Origin: Chamaelirium japonicum
Lineage: Eukaryota > Streptophyta > Magnoliopsida > Liliales > Melanthiaceae
Reading direction: 5' to 3'
Assembly (NCBI GenBank): GCA_947650365.1
Contig: OX393549.1
Coordinates: 35,682,910-35,746,909 of the forward strand
DNA length: 64,000 nucleotides
Numbering within the stretch: the first letter of the stretch is position 1; each line of letters opens with the position of its first letter. The notes beneath the pieces are model-generated. The model saw only the letters and a program-made list of their open reading frames with translations. It was not told the origin of the DNA and did no database searches. The position numbers were made by a program, and so were the translations under genes. Below, one piece after another: positions 21,066 through 31,177 of the stretch.

Positions 21066-21398
21066 TGTAACATCCGCCCCAAACACACAAGATATTGTCC
21101 GCTTTACCCGTGCCCGCACGAGAACCTTCCCAGGGTGGTCACCCATCCTGGTACTACTCTCGCCCGAGCACGCTTAACTACGGAGTTCTTACGAATTCCG
21201 TAGCGGCGCACCGCTTTAAAACGCGTCTTCTATGTTTGGGAGGGGAAATTATATAAGTAGCTCAGGATCTCCTTCTCTCCAGGCGATGTGGGGCTAACTC
21301 ATGGCCTTGTACACCTCACCTCACCTCATCCATCTTGGCATTCCCGCCTTAGGAGTCTTGGCTCTTGGCTATTGGCCTATTGGATCTTGGTCGTCACA
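21066..21398. mobile_element. Cassandra TRIM solo LTR with 5S-like promoter
   Basis: 333 bp, TGTAACATCCGCCCC to GGTCGTCACA, flanked by a perfect AGCGT duplication (21061-21065, 21399-21403). Positions 21131-21188 are the complement of the 3' two thirds of plant 5S rRNA, including the internal promoter region. Such 5S-derived LTRs define Cassandra elements, which are transcribed by RNA polymerase III. The second LTR and internal region are missing, so this is a recombination product. Confidence 0.92.
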
Positions 21399-21565
21399 AG
21401 CGTTATCGATTGTTAATCTGAAAACGATCATTTGACGCACCTAGAAGTTTTAGAATGTCTTAATTTTTGGGGGATATGGTATCTATAGGAAGATGATCAT
21501 CATCACCAAATTTCAGTGACTTTCGAAACCTCTATGGATCTGTTGGCACCAGAATAGATCCTGAC

Positions 21566-21568
<3 letters not shown>

Positions 21569-21609
<41 letters not shown>
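21569..21609. repeat. (TA)n, about 40 bp
   Basis: Between M13 and M1 copy 4. Confidence 0.96.
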
Positions 21610-21611
<2 letters not shown>

Positions 21612-21889
21612 GGAGGGATACTCTTACTCATGGACTCTTACTCATATAGTTACCTATGATCCGGGCTATCCATTAGATCCCGATGTACGGTTCGGATTAG
21701 ATGGGGAGTTAAAGCAATGATGTCCGTATTAAATGTGGGCTTTTAATACAGGCTTTTAATACGGGCATTTAATGCAGACACCATTGCTTTAACTCCCCAT
21801 CTAATCCGAACCGTACGTCGGGATCTAATGGACGGCCGGGATCATAGGTAACTATATGAGTAAGAGGCCATGAGTAAGAGTATCCCTCC

Positions 21890-21891
<2 letters not shown>
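21610..21891. mobile_element. module M1, copy 4
   Basis: 282 bp with near-perfect arms. The loop is inverted relative to other copies (ATTAAATGTGGGCTTTTAAT), so the centre can flip between copies. Confidence 0.85.

Positions 21892-21920
<29 letters not shown>
21892..21920. repeat. (TA)n, 29 bp
   Basis: Between M1 copies 4 and 5. Confidence 0.95.
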
Positions 21921-21922
<2 letters not shown>

Positions 21923-22059
21923 CAATGGTGTCCGCATTAAAAGTCCGTATTAAAAGCCCGCATTTAATGCGGACATCCGAACTGTACGTCGAAATCTAAT
22001 GGACGGCCTGGATCATAGGTAACTATATGAGTAAGAGGCCATGAGTAAGAGTATCCCTC

Positions 22060-22062
<3 letters not shown>
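21921..22062. mobile_element. module M1, copy 5, single-armed
   Basis: It starts inside the module at AGCAATGGTGTCCGCATT, directly against TA, and keeps the centre and a right arm with a further internal deletion near 21975. The left arm end is lost, yet TA still flanks both sides. Confidence 0.8.

Positions 22063-22137
<75 letters not shown>
22063..22137. repeat. (TA)n, 75 bp, target of copia D
   Basis: Left half of the TA array into which D inserted. Confidence 0.96.
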
Positions 22138-22141
<4 letters not shown>

Positions 22142-22278
22142 AATGTATAGACATGGGTCGGGTTACATGTACAGTCGGGTCGGGTTGTATGGTCATACAT
22201 GTACATATATATTGGGCTTGAGTCCCTCAATAGAGAGTATTCCATTCCTCTGCAAGCCCTTGCCGTCATCTCCTAACT
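22138..22278 (+). repeat. 5' LTR of copia D
   Basis: TGTTAATGTATAGACATGGG to CTCCTAACT; the expected final A is T. The primer site TGGTATCAGAGC follows at 22279-22290. Confidence 0.93.
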
Positions 22279-22299
22279 TGGTATCAGAGCTCTAGGGTT

Positions 22300-22815
22300 C
22301 TCCCATGCGGCGACGACGATGACGGTCTCCCCTTCCGGCAGCCCCTCCCCTCCAGCCTCCCTTCACCCGCCCGGCAGCCCCCCCTTCCTCCACCCGGCAG
22401 CCCACCGCCCCCCCTTCCTCCACCCGACCGACCTCCCCACCCGGCAGGCCCGCCCTCCTCCCTCCACCCCCCCGACCCCCCTCCTCCACCCGCCTGAGTG
22501 CCTCCTCCTCACCCGACAGCCCCCCGCCCCCTCTCTTCACCCCCGCCCCCCTCCCTCCACCCGCCCGAGCCCCTCCTCCTCACCCGACAGACCCCCCGCC
22601 CCCCTCCCTCCACCCCCCCGCCCCTCCTCCTCACCCGACAGGCCCCCCCCCCGACCTTCCTCCTCCACCCGACCACCCCCCCGGCCCCTCTCCTCCGCCC
22701 GACCGGCCCCCCGACCCCCCTCCTCCACCCCCTGAGCCCCTTCCTCCACCCCCCGACCCCCTTCCTCCATCCGACCGCCCCCCCCTTCCCTTCGCCCCTC
22801 TGTTGAGCCTCCTCC
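22300..22815 (+). repeat. C-rich degenerate leader of copia D
   Basis: About 500 bp of CCCGACC, CCTCCTCCACCC and CGGCAGCCC units before gag, equivalent to the leader of A. The open frames through it are compositional. Confidence 0.8.
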
Positions 22816-23910
22816 ATGGCATCTCCTGCCGTGCCGTCCGTCGTTGCGATCTCTCCACCGCTGAAGGCAGTCGCCTTTCAGTTGTCATCGGCTAGCGACT
22901 GGCCTGATTGGTCACTCACCGTCAAGGCCGCGCTCTCCAGTCATGATCTGTGGGGTCACATCACCGGCGATGATCCTCCTCCAGCTGTCCTCTCCGGCTC
23001 CTCCTCTGTCACCAGCAGTGCCGCGTCCTCTGCTGCGACTGCTACTGTCCCGGCTACTCCCACAGCAGCTACGGCTGCTGCTCTCACATGGCGACATCAC
23101 GATTAGGCCATCCGGGCCTATCTCCTAGACTCTGTTGCTTATTTGTGAGTATCTCCGGGACCGGTTTCTTCCGCGCGGCGGCGCACGCCGGCATCAGCTT
23201 ATTTGTGACTCGCAGTCTGCCCGTCAGGGGGAGCGCACGATTCAGGACTTCTTCAGTCTGATGAGTGCATATTGGCATGAGCTGGACTCCCTGATCCCGG
23301 AGCGGTGTGCTTGTCCCTGCTCTTGGGATTTCCAGCGCTACCTCGATGAGGGCCACTTGCACCAGTTCCTAGCAACGCTTCGGCCGGACCTTGCTCTCAT
23401 CGCTGCTCAGCTCCTGCATCGTGAGCCACTCCCTCGGCTAGAGGATGCTCTACTCGCCTTGGTCGATAAGGAGACCCGCCTTCAGACTCAAGGCACTCAT
23501 CCTCCTCCACTTGCTCCTAGCTCTGACACTGTCCTGGCGGCCGGGTTCTCCAATGAGGCTGTCTTCTGTCACTACTGCAAGGAGCCCGGACACATGAAGC
23601 GCGAATGCCCTACACGTCCCCCACGCAACCCCCGCTGGGGTCCGGATGAGAGAGCCTCACGCTGGGCTTCGGTTTCCCACGACGATCGACACGGCGGTCG
23701 AGGTGGACGGAGCCGTGGACGTGGTTCGTTCTCCTTCCGCCACTTTGGTGGTACAGCGGCTACTGTAGAGGCCTCGACATTCCCCACTACTACCACAGCA
23801 CCTTCTCAGCCTGAGCCGGACCGTCTTCAGCGCCTTGAGGAGCTCCTTCTTCGCCACCTAGCCTCCACCGGCTCCGCGACTGCTCACGGCTTGTTTGCCA
23901 CCTCTGGTAC
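22816..23910 (+). pseudogene. gag: copia D gag
   Basis: Gag starts at the ATG at 22816 and matches A's Gag. A TAG at 23104-23106 replaces the CAG seen in E. A deletion of roughly 60 bp near 23140 removes part of the capsid region and changes frame. The frame resumes from 23135 with MSAYWHELDSLIPERC and the intact zinc knuckle CHYCKEPGHMKREC (about 23564-23605), followed by an Arg/Gly-rich basic region. Its role would be RNA binding and particle assembly. The damage prevents a full Gag. Confidence 0.88.
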
Positions 23911-26900
23911 TACTGCTCCATGGATCTTTGATTCGGGTGCTTCCTGTCACCTCACCTTTGACTCCACTGTCCTCACTGACTGTTCTCCCACTACCACCCA
24001 CCAGGAGGTTCGCACTGCGGATGGGACTCTCGTCCCTATTCCGCAATGTGGATCCATCACTACTACTTCTGACCCTTCTGGTCGCCTGACCCTACCCCAT
24101 GTCCATCATGCCCCCCGTCTTAACATTAATCTGATCTCTATCAGTTCTCTTTGCGACTCTGGCCTGACTGTCACCTTCACCCCTTCTGGTTGTGTTGTGC
24201 AGGATTCACGGACGGGTCAGAGGATTGGGCTAGGCCGTATAGTAGGACTTTACCAGCTGGACCATCTACATGTGTCTTCCGTTCCTGTTGCGTCTGTCAT
24301 GTTTGTTACCTCTAATGCCGACCTGTGGCACAGAAGGTTAGGTCATATATCGAGTGATCGACTCAAAAGCGTATTCCGTTCGGGCGCTTTGGGTCGAGCG
24401 TCCTTCTCCCCTCTCTCTGTTTGTACGGGTTGTAAACTGGCAAAGCATCTAGCTCTTCCATTCTCTGCTAGTGCTTCCCAATCTGATGCTTTATTTGATT
24501 TAGTACATTCGGACATTTGGGGTCCTGCACCTGTTGCATCTATTTCTGGTTTCATGTATTATGAGTGTTTTATCGATGACTACTCTAGGTGCACCTGGGT
24601 TTATCTTATGCGTCATCGGTCTGAAGTTCCTCACATCTTTTGGAGATTCACCACTATGATACACACTCAGTTTAGTCGGCGCATCAAGACCTTTCGGTCT
24701 GATTGTGCCAAGGAGTATATCTCCTCTGAGATGCGTGAGATTCTTCAATCTCACGGCACTCTTCACCAGTAGTCCTGTCCCCACACCCATGAGCAGAACG
24801 GTGTTGCCGAACGCAAGCATCGTCATGTCCTTGAGATCGCACGAGCCTTGCTTCTCTCTGCGTCTGTTCCTCAGTCTTACTAGGCTGAAGCTGTCATGAC
24901 GGCTGTCCACCTCATCAATATCACTCCGTCGTCTGCTCTGTCCGGTGCCACCCCATATAAGCGCCTCCACTCCAGCCCACCTGACTACTCTCTTCTTCGC
25001 ACGTTTGGCTGCACGTGCTTCGTTCTTCTTCCTTCCCATGAGCGCACCAAACTCTCTGCGAGGTCTGTTAGGTGTGATCACTTGGGGCTCAATCGGGAGC
25101 ACAAGGGGTATCGTTGTTATGATCCCTTGGCTCGCCGGATCCGTGTCTCCCGTCACGTTCCCTTTGTTGAGGATGTCTCGTACTTTTCCCCTGAGTCTCG
25201 GGATCTTTCCTTACCTCCTGCGTCACCCTTCTCGCCTTCATCACATCTCCACATCCCTGTTCTACCCTCGTTTTTTGTTGCCCCACCCACGCCTACTCCA
25301 CCTCCATCTTCCCCGCCACCTCCACCACCACCACCACCACCACCTCCTCAGTCTCCCTCGCTACCTCCACCACCACCCGTTACTCGTGTCTATGTTCGTC
25401 GGTCTGCAACTCCTCCTCCAGAGTCGGTTCACACTGGTACTCCCTCGCCTGATGCTGGTGCCCTCTCCTCCCCGGTCGTGGATCCTGCTCCTGTTCAGTA
25501 TTACCCAGCGCGCGAACATCACCCTCCTGACAGATATGACTACTCTCCGGACAGGTTTGGCTACTCTGCTTTTCCCTCTGACTCTCCTGACTCCTCTGGC
25601 TACTCTGCCATTGCCTCCTATTCGCCATCTTATCAGGCTTTTCTTACTGCTCTACACACCCACCGAGAGCCCCAATCGTACCGTGAGGCAGCTTTATATC
25701 CAGAGTGGCGGCAGGCCATGTCAGTTGAGCTTGAGGCTTTTCAGCGGACCCAGACATGGGATTTGGTGCCTTGTCCCTCAGGTGTGGTGCCTGTTAGCTG
25801 CAAGTGGATATTCAAGGTCAAGACTCGACCTGACGGATCCATTGAGCGGCACAAGGCCCACCTCGTTGCTCGTGGCTTCTCCCAGGAGTATGGGATTGAT
25901 TACGAGGAGACGTTTGCTCCAGTTGCTCGGATGACTACTGTGCGCACCCTCTTAGCTGTGGCAGCTGCTTGAGGGTGGCCTCTCCATCAGATGGATGTCA
26001 CCAATGCGTTCCTCCACGGTGACCTCTCCGAGGAAGTCTACATAGCTCCTCCGGACGTTTTAGTTCCTCTAGGGCACGTGTGTCGTTTGCGCCGAGCCAT
26101 CTATGGGCTCAAGTAGGCCCCTTGTGCCTAGTTTGAGCGATTCCGCAATACAGTCATGGCCGCCGGGTTTGTTGAGTGCCACTCCGACTATGCCCTGTTT
26201 ACTCGCTCCTCCAGTCAGGGTATTACAGTTCTTCTTCTCTATGTGGATGATATGATCATCACCGGGGATGACAGTGCCACCATAGCATCCCTTCAGCGTC
26301 ACCTCAAGAGTCAGTTTGAGATGAAAGATCTGGGCTCTCTTCGCTACTTTTTGGGCCTCGAGATTGCCCGGTCAGCTCGTGGTCTGTTGGTCTCTCAGCA
26401 AAAGTACATCTCCGACATCTTTGCTGATGCTGCTCTTACTAACTCTCGCACTGCTGACACACCCATGGAGCTCAATTTGAAGCTTCTAGTTACAGATGGT
26501 GAGCCGCTCCAGGATGTCTCCCGCTACCAGAGGCTGGTTGGGATGCTCGTCTACCTCACTATGACTCGGCCAGACATTGCCCATGCTGTTGGCATTGTCA
26601 GTCAGTTTGTTCAGGCTCCACGTTCAGTTCACTATGCAGCTGTCCTTTGGATTAACCACTACCTCCGAGGCACCGTCACCCGTTCACTACTGCTTCCCTC
26701 CACCTCTCCGTTGGTGCTGTGTGCCTACTCCGATGCAGATTGAGCAGGAGATGTAGCCACTCGCCGCTCTACTACAGGATACTGTGTGTTTCTTGGTGAT
26801 TCTCTTATTTCGTGGCGCAGCAAGAAACAGGAGTCTGTTGCTCGCTCCAGCACCGAAGCCGAATACAGGGCTATGGCTTCCACCACCACAGAGATTGTCT

Positions 26901-27187
26901 GGCTTCGCCGCCTTCTGCTCGACTTGGGAGTTGTGATATCCACGCCCACGCCTCTCTTCTGTGACAACCGGAGTGCTATTCAGATTGCTAGCAACCCGGT
27001 CTTCCACGAGCGAACAAAACACATTGAGGTTGATTGTCACTACGTTCGCCAAGAGTTTCTCGACCATACCATCTCCTTGCCATTCATTCCATCATCGGAG
27101 CAGACTGCTGATTTTCTGACGAAGCCCCTTACGATTGCTCGCTTTTGGCACTTTATAGGCAAACTCTCGGTTCATGATCCACCGTGA
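23911..27187 (+). pseudogene. pol: copia D pol (protease, integrase, RT, RNase H)
   Basis: Protease PWIFDSGASCHL is near 23920. GAG-pre-integrase WHRRLGHISS is near 24327, with VCTGC following. Integrase has HSDIWGP (24508), FIDDYSRCTWVY (24571) and THEQNGVAERKHRH (24787). A Pro/Ser-rich linker with long CCACCA runs spans 25200-25400. RT begins around DLVPCPSGVVPVSCKW (25760) and has LYVDDMIITG (26240). RNase H has [11 protein letters not shown] (26847) and [13 protein letters not shown] (26961). Stops interrupt it at 24770, 24881, 25970, 26114, 26129 and 26741. The frame is otherwise kept, so the decay is mainly by point mutation. Confidence 0.93.
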
Positions 27188-27200
27188 GTTTGAGGGGGAG

Positions 27201-27337
27201 TGTTAATGTATAGAGATGGGTCGGGTTACATGTACAGTCGGGTCGGGTTGTATAGTCATACATGTACATATATATTGGGCTTGAGTCCCTCAATAGAGAG
27301 TATTCCATTCCTCTCCAAACCCTAGCCGTCATCTCCT

Positions 27338-27341
<4 letters not shown>
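27201..27341 (+). repeat. 3' LTR of copia D
   Basis: It follows the polypurine tract GAGTTTGAGGGGGAG and ends CTCCTAACA, then TA. Confidence 0.93.

Positions 27342-27410
<69 letters not shown>
27342..27410. repeat. (TA)n, 69 bp
   Basis: Right part of the array split by D. Confidence 0.96.
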
Positions 27411-27412
<2 letters not shown>

Positions 27413-27775
27413 GTCAGGATCGGATGACCCAGCAAATAACCCAGCACCCTTTGATGCACCTAGAGGTTTTAGAATGGGTTGATTTTTTGTAGACATGTTG
27501 TCTATGGTATGTTGATCATCCTCACAAAAAATCAGCTCATTCTAAAACCTCTAGGTGCATCAAATGCGCTCTTCAAATCAACGGTTAAAATTGACAGTCG
27601 AAAACCTTTGATTTGAAGAGCGCATTTGATGCACTTAGAGGTTTTGTAATGGGCTGATTTTTTGTGAGAATGATCAACATACCATAGACAACATGTCTAC
27701 AAAAAATCAGTCCATTCTAAAACCTCTAGGTGCATCAAAGAGTGCTGGGTTATTGCTGGGTCAGTCGATCCAGAC

Positions 27776-27778
<3 letters not shown>
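27411..27778. mobile_element. module M3, copy 2
   Basis: 368 bp, GGGTCAGGATCGGATGACCC to GGGTCAGTCGATCCAGACCC. The four alternating CACCTAGAGGTTTTAGAATG arms and the mirrored centre are clearer than in copy 1. Confidence 0.85.
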
Positions 27779-27833
<55 letters not shown>

Positions 27834-27838
27834 ATATA
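27779..27838. repeat. (TA)n, about 60 bp
   Basis: Ends ATCTATATAAC. It is followed by a 13-bp tandem duplication (GGACGGCGGTCTA twice at 27845-27871). Confidence 0.95.
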
Positions 27839-27871
27839 ACAAGGGACGGCGGTCTAGGACGGCGGTCTACA

Positions 27872-28098
27872 TGCTGATTAGACAAAACGGAACAACTTGC
27901 TGACTAGACAAAAATAAACGAATAGATTTCATCATCATCTCTTGATCTAACCATAGAGTGAGGCTCATCCCTTCACTTCTTCACAAGGGAAGTCCCTCAA
28001 TTAATACAAAATTAATTGGCTCACAAGGAAGGCAACCCAATCACCCGAAATCCCTCAGGAAAATACTCTCAAATCTCAATTAATATAAGAATCTTTAG
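27872..28098. other. intergenic DNA, nothing recognised
   Basis: AT-moderate sequence without repeats or ORFs of note. Confidence 0.5.
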
Positions 28099-28351
28099 AG
28101 AATTTACACTTTACCCCCTGAAGTTTAACTTAAAAACACTAAACCCCCTTATAGCTATAAAACAACATTTTGTCCCCTTTAATTCAGTTTCGATCAGATA
28201 AAAAACACCAAACAAGGAAATTATGTAGTTGACAGAAGGGTGTATTGTGCTAACATTTCAAACTTTAGGGAGCAATTTGGAACAAAATAAACTACATGGG
28301 AGTTAAGTGTTTTTGAGCAAAACTACAGAGGGGCAAAGTGTAATTTATCCT
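28099..28351. mobile_element. MITE with long inverted repeats (TTTACACTTTACCCC type)
   Basis: 253 bp. The left end AATTTACACTTTACCCCCTG and the right end (complement of GGGGCAAAGTGTAATTTA) pair, as do the inner AAAAACACTAAACCCCC and GGGAGTTAAGTGTTTTTG. Flanks AATCTTTAG and AATCTTTGG form a 9-bp duplication with one change, suggesting a Mutator-type transposase. Confidence 0.72.
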
Positions 28352-28754
28352 AATCTTTGGGAAATTTTATTCATACCCCAAAAATCTATAACTAGCCCCC
28401 GTCTCCCTATGGTTTCTCAATAACTTACTCAACGACCCTTTAATACCAACATTGCCCTTTTCTTTTGTACCCCAAACCTCAAAGCCCTAACTTAGCATCT
28501 TTTGTACCCCCAACCCAACCCAACCCAAGGTCTGTTTGAACTTCCTTAGCCCTAGCCTAATCCGTCGGGTTGGCCAGGTTGATAAGGTTGTGCGGGATGG
28601 GTTGATCGGCTTTCATATGGTAGAGGAGAAATAATTCGGGTTGGGCTCGGGTTGGGTTTAGGTTAACCTGCCCAAATTTGGGTTGGGTTCGAGTTGGGCT
28701 CGGGTTGGGTTTCGGTTGGCCCGCCCAAGTAGCAGCCCTACGTCTGCCTTCAAG
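28352..28754. repeat. degenerate GGGTTGGGCTCGGGTT repeat and flank
   Basis: From about 28570 to 28710, degenerate GGGTTGGG units appear, ending near GCCCAAGTAGCAGCCCTA. The complement TAGGGCTGCTACTTGGGC resembles a hAT end, so this may be a second, older hAT-like MITE. Its other end is not clear. Confidence 0.4.
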
Positions 28755-29187
28755 TAGGGTGGCAATGGGTCGGGCCGGGTCGGGTTGAGACATAGGTATA
28801 AGGGCAAAACACCCAACCCGAACCCGACCCGTTTAATAAACGGGTCAACAACTTAAACCCAAACCCGACCCGACCCGTTTAACCCGTTTACTAAACGGGT
28901 CGGGTTGGCTCGAGTTGGGTCAAGACAAGTCGGATTGGGCCGGATTTGATCGGATTGGGTCGGATTGGGTCGGGTTGGCTCGGGTCGGGTCGGGTCGGGT
29001 TGACACGACCCATTTGGTAAACTGGTCAAAGTCGGGTCAATTGGGCTATAAGTACAAACCCGAATCCGACCAATTAAATAAATGGGTCAATCGGGTTGAC
29101 CCTTATATGACCCGAACCCGTTTAGGCCAAATCTAAACCCGCTAACTTCGGGTCGGGTTCGGGTCGGGTCAAGGATTGCCACCCCTA
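28755..29187. mobile_element. hAT-like MITE with GGGTC-repeat core
   Basis: 433 bp. Inverted ends are TAGGGTGGCAAT and the complement TAGGGGTGGCAAT. The perfect 8-bp duplication CCTTCAAG lies at 28747-28754 and 29188-29195; 8 bp is the hAT hallmark. The core is degenerate GGGTCGGGTTG and its complement, mirrored about an AT-richer middle. Confidence 0.85.
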
Positions 29188-29195
29188 CCTTCAAG

Positions 29196-29582
29196 TACCA
29201 GCCAACTGCATGGGGTTTATTTAAGAGTGGGGTGTATTCAAGAGTGCATATAATTAGGGTATATTTAAGGGGTTATGTGTTTGATTGGGGTATAATCAAG
29301 TTGGAGCGGGCCATTTAACTGGGGTGTATTGATGGGGGTGTGTAAGGGGGATGGGTATTTTTGGGATAAGAATGGGGTATGAAAAACCCGTCTATTTCTC
29401 TCTCTCTCTTTCTCTCTCCCCCCGGGGTAGCGGAGTTGGGGGGTGGTTGGTCGCACCGAAGGCTCCTGCTTCGTGCCAATTGGCACGGGCATGCCGAAGG
29501 CGGTCAGGTGTATTGTCGTCGCATAAGACGGTGGGGGTGGTGATGCTTGGGAGGTGTGTTGCCGCCGAAGGCGGCCGCTGCA
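29196..29582. other. intergenic DNA with repeated GGGGTGTATT phrases
   Basis: GGGGTGTATTcAAG, GGGTATATTTAAGGGG and GGGGTATAATCAAG recur up to about 29370, a worn short tandem repeat. Then (CT)n at 29398-29420 precedes a short GC-rich segment that could be a small Helitron. No gene. Confidence 0.4.
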
Positions 29583-29609
29583 GTGCCGACAGGCACGGGC
29601 ATGCACTAG
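29583..29609 (+). mobile_element. Helitron-like 3' end
   Basis: Hairpin GTGCCGACAGGCAC, nine bases, then CTAG followed by T, the arrangement typical of Helitron 3' termini. A related hairpin end lies at 33420-33445. The 5' end is not fixed; TCTCTCTC near 29398 is a candidate. Confidence 0.5.
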
Positions 29610-29610
29610 T

Positions 29611-30020
29611 ATATAATAAGCTACAGTTTTGTGGGGTGTACAAAGAACGGTCAGGATCTGTATTTGAGAGGGGGATAGAATGAGGGGGTAAGATAAGCTG
29701 ATGTAAGGGTGAGTGCGATTCATGTGGGTAGGGGAGAACGGTTGAGATTGCATGTAATTAAGATGGAGGGTTGAAATTGGTAAATGAAAAAATAAATAAG
29801 GGAAGGACTCGATTGTAAAGAAAAAAGAAGTTATAACTGTTTGGAGGTCTTTTATGTAAAAAATATAGCTGCCATCTATACGTGGTCCCCTTCCCCATAA
29901 TTGCTTTCCGATCCAGTTTTAATTGCATTTATAGTTACATTACAAAAAAAAAACCAAAAAGATGATCACAGCCGTCGGTTTTTGTCCGCGTGATTAAGTT
30001 GCCCCCGATCCGACTGCCCA
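29611..30020. other. intergenic DNA, nothing recognised
   Basis: Mixed composition with an A run at 29943-29951. No ORF with recognisable content. Confidence 0.5.
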
Positions 30021-31177
30021 TTCCTCTCTCCTCTCTCTCTCTCTCTGTTTCTCTTGATCACCCCTTGCGCCCCTCTCCTATCCTCTGTCACGCCTCTCTC
30101 TCTCTCTCTCTCTTGTAGCTATCCTGTAGCTATGCAACCCTCTCTCTCCTCAAGTCGCCAGCAGCACCACCGAAGGGGAGCGGTGAGCGGATCCCCCTCC
30201 TGTAATCTGCACCTCCAGATCTGGCCCTCGCGCAGCCCTCCATCCCGGCGACCTCCTCCAGATCCGGCTCGGTGCAACCCTCCCACCCGGTCTGGCGACG
30301 TACCGGCCCTTGATCTGGCCCTAGCACAGCCCTGCGATCTGCACCTCCCCTTGCGCAGCCCTTCCTTCCGGCGACCTCCTCCATTACCTCTCCTCGCGCA
30401 ACCCTCCCTCCCGGCGACCTCCTCCAAATCCGGCTCGACGCAGCCCTTCCTCCCGGTCGAGCGAAGTATTGGCCCTCGCCCTTAGATCTGACCTACGCAC
30501 CGACCGGCCTAAGCTCCGACGGGATTGATTCTGAGATCTGTGATTCGAACTCCTCTCCACCAGAGTTGCCGGTGAGAGTGGAGGGGTCGGGCGCGGAGCT
30601 CGGGTTCGGGATCGACGGCACCGGCGGGCGCGGAGCGGGGCTCGGGTGTGGGCTCGACGGTAGCGGCAGCAACGGCAGGCGCGGAGCGGAGGGGCGGCCG
30701 GGCTTGATGGCTGCGGTGGCGACCGGGTGGGGCGCAGGCGGGGCGCAGGCCCCCTCTCTCTCTTAACTCTCTCTCTGCTCTCTTTCTCTCTCTCTCTCGA
30801 ACTCTCTGTTCTCTCTATTTCTCTTTGCTCTCTTTCTTCTCTCACCCACTCTTTCACTCTCTCTTTTTCTTTTTGCTTTTCTCTCTCTCATCTCTCTGTC
30901 TTTTTTTTTTGTTGCAGCCCGGGGGGGGGAGGGGGTCGTCGGGTTGGGGGTCGGTTGCCGGAGACGGAGACGAGGGGAGGTCGGGAGATCGGGTGGATAG
31001 AGGAGGGAGGAGCGTGCTGCTCCCACAGTCAGACTGCTTCCTTCCCCTCTCCGACGATGGGTTCCACCAAATCTGCAGCATCTCCAGCCGACCCTTAGCC
31101 CCTTCCGACCTTCAGCATCTTCGACCCTCTCCTTCTCTCGGGCTGAAGTCCTAGCTAGAGCGCCCTCTCCATTACTG

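Larger units (their letters stand above)
20588..21568. mobile_element. palindromic module M13 carrying two nested insertions
   Basis: Left arm GGATCAACAACCAACACTTC with GTGCCAACACATCCATAG; right arm CTATGGATCTGTTGGCACC ending AGATCCTGACCC. After removing a MULE-like MITE (20663-20976) and a Cassandra solo LTR (21066-21398), the arms pair through GAGGATGATCACCTTCCTATAG and CTATAGGAAGATGATC. The module is thus older than both insertions. Confidence 0.75.
22138..27341 (+). mobile_element. complete Ty1/copia element D
   Basis: 5,204 bp with two 141-bp LTRs that differ at about six sites (about 96% identical). It is flanked by TATAT on both sides inside a TA array. All domains are present in copia order but the coding frame has seven premature stops and one deletion. 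The short LTRs and 5.2-kb length would fit the Ale/Retrofit lineage; that placement is inference. Confidence 0.95.

Noticed and set aside
21131..21188. 5S rRNA gene on the minus strand
   Set aside because: Only part of 5S is present, inside TG..CA LTR ends with a 5-bp duplication, which fits Cassandra and not a 5S array.
22319..22815. Proline-rich ORFs between LTR and gag of copia D
   Set aside because: Low-complexity leader repeat open in several frames; Gag starts downstream at a conserved ATG.
25310..25400. CCACCA run as a microsatellite insertion in copia D
   Set aside because: E has a matching run at 53640-53700 in frame; it encodes the Pro-rich linker between integrase and RT.
28755..29187. 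Telomere-like interstitial repeat (GGGTCGGGTT)
   Set aside because: The unit is not the plant telomere repeat, and the block has hAT-type ends with an 8-bp duplication.
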